This document shows, piece by piece, positions 58,080 through 64,000 of a stretch of 64,000 nt of DNA. The translations under genes were made by a program, and so were the position numbers. The stretch lies in the NCBI RefSeq assembly GCF_040144835.1, contig NZ_CP151632.1:2542001-2606000 (forward strand), written 5' to 3'. This stretch comes from Microbacterium sp. LWS13-1.2 (GTDB taxonomy: Bacteria > Actinomycetota > Actinomycetes > Actinomycetales > Microbacteriaceae). Below the pieces are notes generated by a model, which saw only the letters and a program-made list of their open reading frames with translations, was not told the DNA's origin and searched no databases. Each line of letters opens with the position of its first letter. Within the stretch, counting starts at the first letter, position 1.

Positions 58080-61000
58080 ATGACCGAGCCGCTTGGCGAG
58101 ACCCGGCTGTGGCCGGCGTCGCCGTTCGACCTCGCAGACGCGCATCGCTGTCCGTCGTGCTTCGCCGCCATCTCGGCGGCCACCTGCCCGGCCTGCGGCT
58201 TCGAGCTGACCGATCCGCGCGCCGTGCGGGTGCTCGAGCTCGGCCGAGAGATCGTTTCGGTCGAGCTCGCCCGCCAGCAGCTGATGGACGAGATCCGTCT
58301 CGCCTCGGCGTCGCGCGCGTCGCTCGCGGCGGCGCACGCGGAGATGACGGCTGCCGCAGCCCCGCAGCTCGTCGCGGCGGGCACGGTCCTCGATCCGGCC
58401 ACGAGCCCTCCCGTCATCGCCCCCTCGGCCGCCGACCAGGTCGTTGCGCCCGAGGCCGTCCTCGCGCAGACGGCGGCGGACTCCGATGCGACGCTCCTCG
58501 CCGGTGCGGGAACGGATCCCGCCGCGCCACTCGGGCCGACGGCATCCGCTCCCCGGCGCCGGCTCACGGTGCCGGTGCTGCTGCTGATCGTGGGCGTCTC
58601 GCTCGTGGGTGTGGCCGCGGTGTTCTTCCTGCTGCTGGCGTGGTTCGTCGCGGGGATCGAGATGCGGGCGCTCATCATCGGCGGCATCACGCTCGCGACG
58701 GTCGTGCTCGCCTCGTGGCTGCGGCGGCGCGACCTCGGTGCCACCGCCGAGGCGATCGGTGTGCTCGGTGTCGGCCTGCTCGCGCTGGATGCCTGGGCGG
58801 TGCGGGCCAATGACCTGTTCGGCGCCGGCTCCACGGACGCCGCCGTCTACGCAGGAGTCGCGGCGCTCGTCGTCGCCGTCGTGTGCCGGCTGTGGGCGAG
58901 GATCTCGGGCCTGCGCGGTCCCGATCTCGCCGCATCCCTCGCACTGCCGGCCGGCGTCGCCTTCCTCGTGGGCGGTGTCGTCGACCTCCCGGCCGGGGAG
59001 GCCGTGACCGCGGGAATCCTCGGCGCTGCCGTCGGGGGCCTCGCCCACGCGCTGCCCGCGCCGTGGTCGGCGGCGAGGAGCGGTGCGGCCGGTGCGCCCG
59101 AGCGCCTCATCCTCGCGCTGGCGGGGATCGGCTCGCTGATCGGCGCCGCCGTGACCGCCGCGGTGGCGACGGGTGACGCGGCCCCGGTGGTCGTGTGGTC
59201 CAGCGCGCTCGTGACGGTGCTGGGGGCAGCGCACGCGTGGGCCGCGCATCCCCGCGCCGGCGTCGAACCGCTCCCCGGAGCGGTCGTGATCGCCGGCATC
59301 GCCTCGAGCGTGGCGGCAGCGGCGGCGGGACTGGCGGGCTGGCAGCTCGCACTGCGCCTCGACGACGTCGTGTTCACGCTGTTCGTCGGCCCGGTCCTGG
59401 CCGTGATGATCGCCGTCGCGCTGGACGTCGCCCGCGCGCGACGCGCATCGGGTGCGCTGGTGCCCCCGACCCTCACCGCCGCGATCATCGGCGGCGGGTC
59501 GATCGCGGGGACGCTCGTCGTCTGGCTGCTGCAGGCGCAGTCGGCGGTCGCATCGGGATGGACCCTGTGGCACACGGACGCCTTCGCCCTCCCGGCTTCG
59601 GCCGCCGAGGCGCCCGTGATCGCGGTGGCGGCGGCCGTCGCGATGGCGGGACTCCTGTTCGCCGCGCCCACGCTGCGCCGGCCGGTGCTGAGCGACCTGC
59701 GCGCCGTCGTCGTCGCCGTGCTGCTGCTGTCGGCGGCCGCGCGGACCGCCGTCCCGGCAGTGCTGGTCGGCACGGCCCTGCTCGTGGCCGTGGCGAGCCT
59801 CGTCGGCGCCGCCCGCGCCTCGGCGTACGCCGCGAGAGAGGCCCGCGATTCCGCCTCGGTCGACGGCGCGCCGGACGCGGGGACGAACGATGGCACGCAG
59901 ACAGACGCCGCCGGCCGTCGGGCATCCGTCCCCCGTGCTCTATCGCTCGGGGGCTCGAGCATCGCGGGCACGATCGCGGTGATCACCGCGTTCGCCGCAG
60001 GCACCGCGACCCCCTGGCTCTGGCTGATCGGCGTGGCCGTGGCAGCCGGCTACCCCATCGTGCTGCGCGCGGTCCGCCGCGCAGCCGGCCCGCTCGCGGT
60101 CCTGCTCGCACTGACGCCGGTCGGGGTCGGCGTCGTGGCCGCGATCATCGCGCCCGCCGCCCTCGGCGCCGCCACTGGGCTCACCGGCTCGGGACCTGCG
60201 GTCGCCCTCGCGCTGCTGCAGTGGGTCGCACTGGCGACGCTCGCCGCGGCCGCCTTCCTGCGCATCGACACGGCGAGCCGCGTCGGCCTCGCCGTATCCG
60301 GATACGCGCTCACGACGCTGACGCTGGTGTGGACGCTGGTCGCGGCCGCCGACGACGTGGCGACGGATGCCGCGACCGCGGCCACCGTCGCCGTCGTCGG
60401 CGAACCGCTGCTCGGGCTGGTGCGGGGTGTCGCCCTGCTCGCGCTGCTGGCGCTCATCGCCGTCGGTCGCACGCGGCTGCGCGGACACGCGGTGGCGGCC
60501 GCCGCGCTGCTCATCGCCCCGGCGATCGCGTCACTCGGACACTCCGCGCTCGACATGGCCGGCGCAAGCGACGAGGGCTGGGCGACGCTCGTACTGGCCG
60601 CGGGGCCGGTGCTCGTGACCATCGCCACCGCCGCGATCGCGCGGTTCGCACCAACCGGAGCACCGACGGCCCCTGCGGCTCCGGTGGTCCCTGCGGCGAC
60701 GGCGGCCCCGGCGGCGGGAGTGCCCCGCACCCCGGACCCTGCCACGCCGGTCGCGCCGACCTTCGTCCCCCTCCGGGCGCGCACCGCCGCCGATCTCGGC
60801 GCGCTGCTGACGGGGCTCTGCATCGTCTGGGGCATCGCCCCCGACCTCGTGTGGGCGCTGCTCGCACTGGTCGCCCTCGCGTGCGGCGCGGCATCCGTCA
60901 CCCGAGGCTGGGCCGCACCGGTCGCGAGCGACCCTGCGGACGACCTGTTCGCCACGCGACGCCCCGGCGTCCCGGTCGGCGCCGCGCTGCGGCGCGTTCT

Positions 61001-63203
61001 CGCCTGGCCGACGGCCATCGCGGCGTGCGCGGCGTGGTGGACGCTTCTCGGCGCCGGCACCCCCGACGCCGAGTTCACGCTCGAGGCGTACGCGATCCCG
61101 GTGGCCGTCGTGCTTGCCGGCTTTGCCGTGATCCTCGTGCGCCTGCGGCGCCGCGCCGAGGGGAGCGTCGCCGTCGGGTTCGCTCTGACGGTCGGCCTCG
61201 TCTGGCCCGCGGCGACCATCTGGGGCGCGGTGAGCATTGCCGGGCTGTCGTCGGCGGCGGACGAGCCGCTGTTCGGTACCGTCGTCGCGCTCGTCTCGGC
61301 GGCGATGTGCCTGCTGCTCGCGGCGCCGCCGGTGCGCGGCATCCGTCCGCCGTCGGTCGCCGGCTCGGCGGTCGCCCTCCTCGCGCTGGGGCTCGTCGCG
61401 GTCGATCGCGCGGTCGAGTGGACGCCGGACGCCTGGCCGTGGCAGACGGCGTGGCTCGCGCTTCTCGTCGCCGTCGCCTACGCCTCCGGCGTGGGCCTCG
61501 CGGGCGCACGGCCGGAGCGGACGTCTTCACACGGGTACGCGGTCGCGCTGCCCCCGATCGCGCTCGGCGTGGCCTCGCTCATGGTGCTCGGCTCCGCCGG
61601 CCACGGCGCCGTCGTCGCCGGCGCGCTCGCCGTGCTCCTCGCCGCGCACCTCGCCTCCGCCGCGATCGGGCGCGCGCCGTTGGCCCGTGCGACCAGATGG
61701 ACCGCGCTGGCGGGCGCCATAGCCCTCGCCGCGGTGTCGGTGCTCGCCGGCGGCACCCGAGAGATCGAGTTCGCCACGCTGCCGGTCGCCGCGGCCTGCG
61801 GGCTCGGAGCCGTCCTGGCGGTGCGGCGCCGCCGCCGCGCCGGGTCGACCTGGCCGGCGGGCGAGCAGTACATGTGGTGCGCGGCGCTGGTGATCGCCAC
61901 CGTGCCGAGCCTCCTCGTGGCGGCGGAGCCGGCGCGCGTCTGGCTGCTCATCGGCATCGCGCTGATCGCCGCGGTCGCACTCTCGCTGACCCCGATCCCC
62001 GACGCGTGGCGCGTGCGGGTGCCGTCGGCGCTGATCCTCGCCGGCGCGGCGCTCGCGATGGGCGTGCGCGTGCTCGTCGACCCGTGGTTCGAGTTCGGCG
62101 ACGCGGCGGCGGCCACGGCTGCCGTGGGCGCCGTGGCCGTCGCGGTGAGCCTCACCGCCACCGCCGTGACCTTCGCCGAGGCGCGTCCTGCGGCCGGGCT
62201 CGCCGCCGCCGGCGTGGTCCTGCTCGCCGCGACCACCCTGCTGCGCACCGGCGACGATCCGGCGGCGGTCGCGGTGACCGTGGCGATCGCGGGCGCGGCC
62301 GCCGTGGCGGGGGCCTCGGTCCTCGGGCTCCGGCGGTGGGCGGCCCTGGGCGCCGTGCTCGCCGTCGGCGGGCTGGTCGTGGCGGCCGTCGGCTGCGGCG
62401 TCCGGTTCTTCGCCGTCGCCGGGGACCCCGGGTTCGAAGCGGACCTGTGGGTGGTCGCGGCGGCCGGGATCGCGGTGGCGGTCGCGATGGCCGCGATGCG
62501 CGCCACGACCTCGCGACGTGTGGACATCACCGTCGGCACCGGCCTCGCCGTCGCCACGGTGCTCGTGGGAGCGGCCGAGCTGACCCTGCTCGCGACCGGC
62601 ACCGGCCTGGACGAGGTGCGGACGGCGACCACCATGACGATCCTGACAGCGGCGGCGTACGTCGGAACCGTGTGGCGGGGCCGCCTGGGCGCTGCGCCCG
62701 CCGTCATCGCGGCCCTGACCACCGCCGTCTTCGGCCTGCTGGCGTTCTTCGCCTTCGGGGTCGACCCGGTGGAGCTCGTGACGGTGCCGGCGGCGCTCGG
62801 CGGCATCGCCTACGGTGCTCGCACGCTGCGGCGCCGGCCGGAGTCGCGCACCTGGCCCGCGCTCGGTCCCTGGCTCGCACTGCTGCTGCTGCCGTCGCTG
62901 CTCTACGACTTCTTCGGCGAGGCCGAGCTGTGGCGCATCGTCGCGCTCGGCGTCGTGGCCGTCGGCCTGGTGGTCATCGGCGCGGTCTTCGCGCTGCAGG
63001 CGCCGCTCGTGCTGGGGTCGGCCGTGGTGCTCGTGCACGGGATCGCCCAGCTGTGGCCGTGGATCTCGACGTCGTACGTCGCAGTGCCGTGGTGGCTGTG
63101 GCTCGGGATCGGAGGCGCCGTGCTGATCTTCATCGCGGCGCGCTACGAGCGTCGCGTGCAGCAGCTGCGGGCGGCCATCACGGCCGTCACATCGCTTCGC
63201 TGA
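58080..63203 (+). CDS. Giant polytopic membrane protein with N-terminal zinc ribbon
   Basis: A roughly 1707-residue protein. Residues about 20-45 form a zinc-ribbon-like CPSC...CPAC pair ('CPSCFAAISAATCPACGFEL' with 12 residues between). A short coiled coil (about 55-90) and an Ala-rich linker follow. From about residue 165 to the end there are dozens of hydrophobic segments, rich in Ala/Val/Leu/Gly, with short Arg-rich loops. It resembles uncharacterised giant membrane proteins of actinobacteria; no transporter or enzyme motif is recognisable. ATG 58080 has a GAGAGGA box 7 nt upstream. The last 17 nt overlap the convergent glycosylase gene. Composition is unusually biased even for this genome. 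Confidence 0.85.
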   Translation: MTEPLGETRLWPASPFDLADAHRCPSCFAAISAATCPACGFELTDPRAVRVLELGREIVSVELARQQLMDEIRLASASRASLAAAHAEMTAAAAPQLVAAGTVLDPATSPPVIAPSAADQVVAPEAVLAQTAADSDATLLAGAGTDPAAPLGPTASAPRRRLTVPVLLLIVGVSLVGVAAVFFLLLAWFVAGIEMRALIIGGITLATVVLASWLRRRDLGATAEAIGVLGVGLLALDAWAVRANDLFGAGSTDAAVYAGVAALVVAVVCRLWARISGLRGPDLAASLALPAGVAFLVGGVVDLPAGEAVTAGILGAAVGGLAHALPAPWSAARSGAAGAPERLILALAGIGSLIGAAVTAAVATGDAAPVVVWSSALVTVLGAAHAWAAHPRAGVEPLPGAVVIAGIASSVAAAAAGLAGWQLALRLDDVVFTLFVGPVLAVMIAVALDVARARRASGALVPPTLTAAIIGGGSIAGTLVVWLLQAQSAVASGWTLWHTDAFALPASAAEAPVIAVAAAVAMAGLLFAAPTLRRPVLSDLRAVVVAVLLLSAAARTAVPAVLVGTALLVAVASLVGAARASAYAAREARDSASVDGAPDAGTNDGTQTDAAGRRASVPRALSLGGSSIAGTIAVITAFAAGTATPWLWLIGVAVAAGYPIVLRAVRRAAGPLAVLLALTPVGVGVVAAIIAPAALGAATGLTGSGPAVALALLQWVALATLAAAAFLRIDTASRVGLAVSGYALTTLTLVWTLVAAADDVATDAATAATVAVVGEPLLGLVRGVALLALLALIAVGRTRLRGHAVAAAALLIAPAIASLGHSALDMAGASDEGWATLVLAAGPVLVTIATAAIARFAPTGAPTAPAAPVVPAATAAPAAGVPRTPDPATPVAPTFVPLRARTAADLGALLTGLCIVWGIAPDLVWALLALVALACGAASVTRGWAAPVASDPADDLFATRRPGVPVGAALRRVLAWPTAIAACAAWWTLLGAGTPDAEFTLEAYAIPVAVVLAGFAVILVRLRRRAEGSVAVGFALTVGLVWPAATIWGAVSIAGLSSAADEPLFGTVVALVSAAMCLLLAAPPVRGIRPPSVAGSAVALLALGLVAVDRAVEWTPDAWPWQTAWLALLVAVAYASGVGLAGARPERTSSHGYAVALPPIALGVASLMVLGSAGHGAVVAGALAVLLAAHLASAAIGRAPLARATRWTALAGAIALAAVSVLAGGTREIEFATLPVAAACGLGAVLAVRRRRRAGSTWPAGEQYMWCAALVIATVPSLLVAAEPARVWLLIGIALIAAVALSLTPIPDAWRVRVPSALILAGAALAMGVRVLVDPWFEFGDAAAATAAVGAVAVAVSLTATAVTFAEARPAAGLAAAGVVLLAATTLLRTGDDPAAVAVTVAIAGAAAVAGASVLGLRRWAALGAVLAVGGLVVAAVGCGVRFFAVAGDPGFEADLWVVAAAGIAVAVAMAAMRATTSRRVDITVGTGLAVATVLVGAAELTLLATGTGLDEVRTATTMTILTAAAYVGTVWRGRLGAAPAVIAALTTAVFGLLAFFAFGVDPVELVTVPAALGGIAYGARTLRRRPESRTWPALGPWLALLLLPSLLYDFFGEAELWRIVALGVVAVGLVVIGAVFALQAPLVLGSAVVLVHGIAQLWPWISTSYVAVPWWLWLGIGGAVLIFIAARYERRVQQLRAAITAVTSLR

Positions 63204-63864
63204 CCTCGCGGGCGCCGCGCCCCCACCGGAACGGCGACACGGTCGGGTCGCCCGGGATCCAGTACCGCCACGGGAACTCGGCGGTGCCGGCGACACCGGC
63301 CACGCCCACGCGCGGGCCCGAAGCCACCTCCGCCAGCGGCTCCGCGAGCAGCTCGAGACGGGCGACCGCGCCGTGGTGGGGCGCTCCGGTGATCGCGTCG
63401 ATGCCGTCGTGCACGGGATGCCGGAGCCCCACGGCATCACCCAGCCGGCCGGGTCCGCGCGCGAGATCGCGCTGCGTGCGGGCCGCCGGACGACGGCGGG
63501 CGGCGGCATCCGTCCCCTCCATCACCTGACCCGCGCGCAGCAGCACTCCGCCGGCGACGCCCTCGGGTCCGCACACCACGTTGACGCAGGAGTGGATGCC
63601 GTGACTGAGGTAGACGTACAGGTGCCCGGGTTCGCCCCACATCGTGGCGTTGCGCGGCGTCGGCCCCATGCGTGCGTGCGATCCGGGGTCGGGCACCGTG
63701 CCGGTGCCGCGGCCGTGGTACGCCTCGACCTCGGTGAGCCGCAGCACCACGGTCTCGCCCTCGACCACGGTCGTGAGCCGGGCACCGAGCAGGCTCGGCG
63801 CGACGTCGGCGGGAAGGCCCTGCAGGGCGGCGCGGGTCGCCGCTTTCCAGAGCTCCCGCACCAT
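63187..63864 (-). CDS. 3-methyladenine DNA glycosylase (AAG/MPG family)
   Basis: A 225-residue glycosylase: 'VAPSLLGARLTTVVEGETVV', 'RLTEVEAYHGRGTG' with the catalytic Glu, 'NATMWGEPGHLYVYLSHGIH' and 'CVNVVCGPEGVAGGVLLRA'. The enzyme removes alkylated purines in base-excision repair. ATG 63864 lies 7 nt after TAGACT, near-leaderless. It overlaps the 3' end of the giant membrane gene by 17 nt, tail to tail. Monofunctional and complete. Confidence 0.93.
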   Translation of the reverse strand: MVRELWKAATRAALQGLPADVAPSLLGARLTTVVEGETVVLRLTEVEAYHGRGTGTVPDPGSHARMGPTPRNATMWGEPGHLYVYLSHGIHSCVNVVCGPEGVAGGVLLRAGQVMEGTDAAARRRPAARTQRDLARGPGRLGDAVGLRHPVHDGIDAITGAPHHGAVARLELLAEPLAEVASGPRVGVAGVAGTAEFPWRYWIPGDPTVSPFRWGRGAREVSEAM

Positions 63865-63938
63865 GCCGCCGAGTCTACGTCCGCGCGTCGAGGCGCCGGC
63901 GGTGCCGGGGGAGTTGCTGCGAGCGATACTGTTCGCGC

Positions 63939-64000
63939 ATGGGGAACTGGTTCGCACTCATTCTGTTGAGCGTCTCGCAGTTCATCATGGTGCTCGACAG
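63939..64000 (+). CDS. N-terminus of an MFS transporter (3' end outside window)
   Basis: The first 20 codons, 'MGNWFALILLSVSQFIMVLD', match helix 1 of DHA2-type drug exporters (compare 'FVLVVDTS' in the gene at 6947). The ATG is exactly 6 nt after TACTGT (63927-63932), leaderless. The rest is not in the window. Confidence 0.7.
   Translation, partial: MGNWFALILLSVSQFIMVLD

Noticed and set aside
59195..63529. Plus-strand open frame of 1444 codons
   Set aside because: Arg-rich frame overlapping the giant membrane protein; no domain, and the membrane frame has a ribosome binding site and coherent helices.

Overview
This window is GC-rich, densely coded chromosomal DNA from an actinobacterium, most likely Microbacteriaceae and plausibly Microbacterium. 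The grounds are the codon use, the dnaK-grpE-dnaJ-hspR heat-shock operon with HAIR operators, a 7Fe ferredoxin paired with an FprA-type reductase, an actinobacterial (dUMP-forming type) dCTP deaminase, and many start codons that sit 6-7 nt after a TAnnnT-like -10 box (leaderless mRNA). I see no phage, transposase or CRISPR array. The accessory signal is a family of palindromic repeats, several broken genes and several unusual fusions.

Layout. 1-1861: tail of an LPxTG surface protein, a membrane protein with a paralogue 29 kb away, and two gene remnants abutting each other (RibD-type reductase and inositol monophosphatase). 1866-6122: heat-shock operon on the minus strand with two HAIR operators around its promoter. 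6148-12993: a lysozyme-like exported protein, two MFS transporters, a small membrane protein and a substrate-binding/vWA fusion. 13086-14850: two divergent winged-helix regulators, both with His/Gly-rich low-complexity regions, sharing a palindrome-rich spacer.

14976-27337: a sulfur-assimilation cluster. It encodes a sirohydrochlorin chelatase, siroheme sulfite reductase, APS reductase, both ATP sulfurylase subunits, a sulfonate-type ABC importer, uroporphyrinogen-III methyltransferase, FprA reductase, ferredoxin and a thioredoxin-reductase-like flavoprotein. Together these import a sulfur compound, activate and reduce sulfate to sulfide, make most of the siroheme and feed electrons to the reductase. 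No CysC and no precorrin-2 dehydrogenase is present. Palindromic repeats are built in frame into the 5' ends of cysD, cysN and the permease gene.

27439-35244: a two-component system, a PadR regulator, the second membrane paralogue, dCTP deaminase, a glycosyltransferase, tRNA-Gly(CCC), and a large acyltransferase/toroid fusion that starts 4 nt after the tRNA. 35397-39774: a methyltransferase, a DUF222/HNH gene broken by a 76-bp tandem duplication and a TAG codon, a GrpB protein, a flavin-split-barrel protein, and abutting remnants of a PfkB kinase and a LacI regulator. 39778-46981: an oxidoreductase, an EamA transporter, a serine-hydrolase-like lipoprotein lacking its catalytic residues, an iron-regulated DUF2470/heme-oxygenase pair, a PIF1-like helicase, and a MerR/flavoprotein pair around a perfect palindrome. 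47078-64000: a membrane protein, SulP transporter, CopD-CtaG fusion, HU protein, two TetR modules, hydrolases, the rpmB-rpmG-rpsN operon, a roughly 1700-residue polytopic membrane protein, 3-methyladenine glycosylase and the start of another MFS gene.
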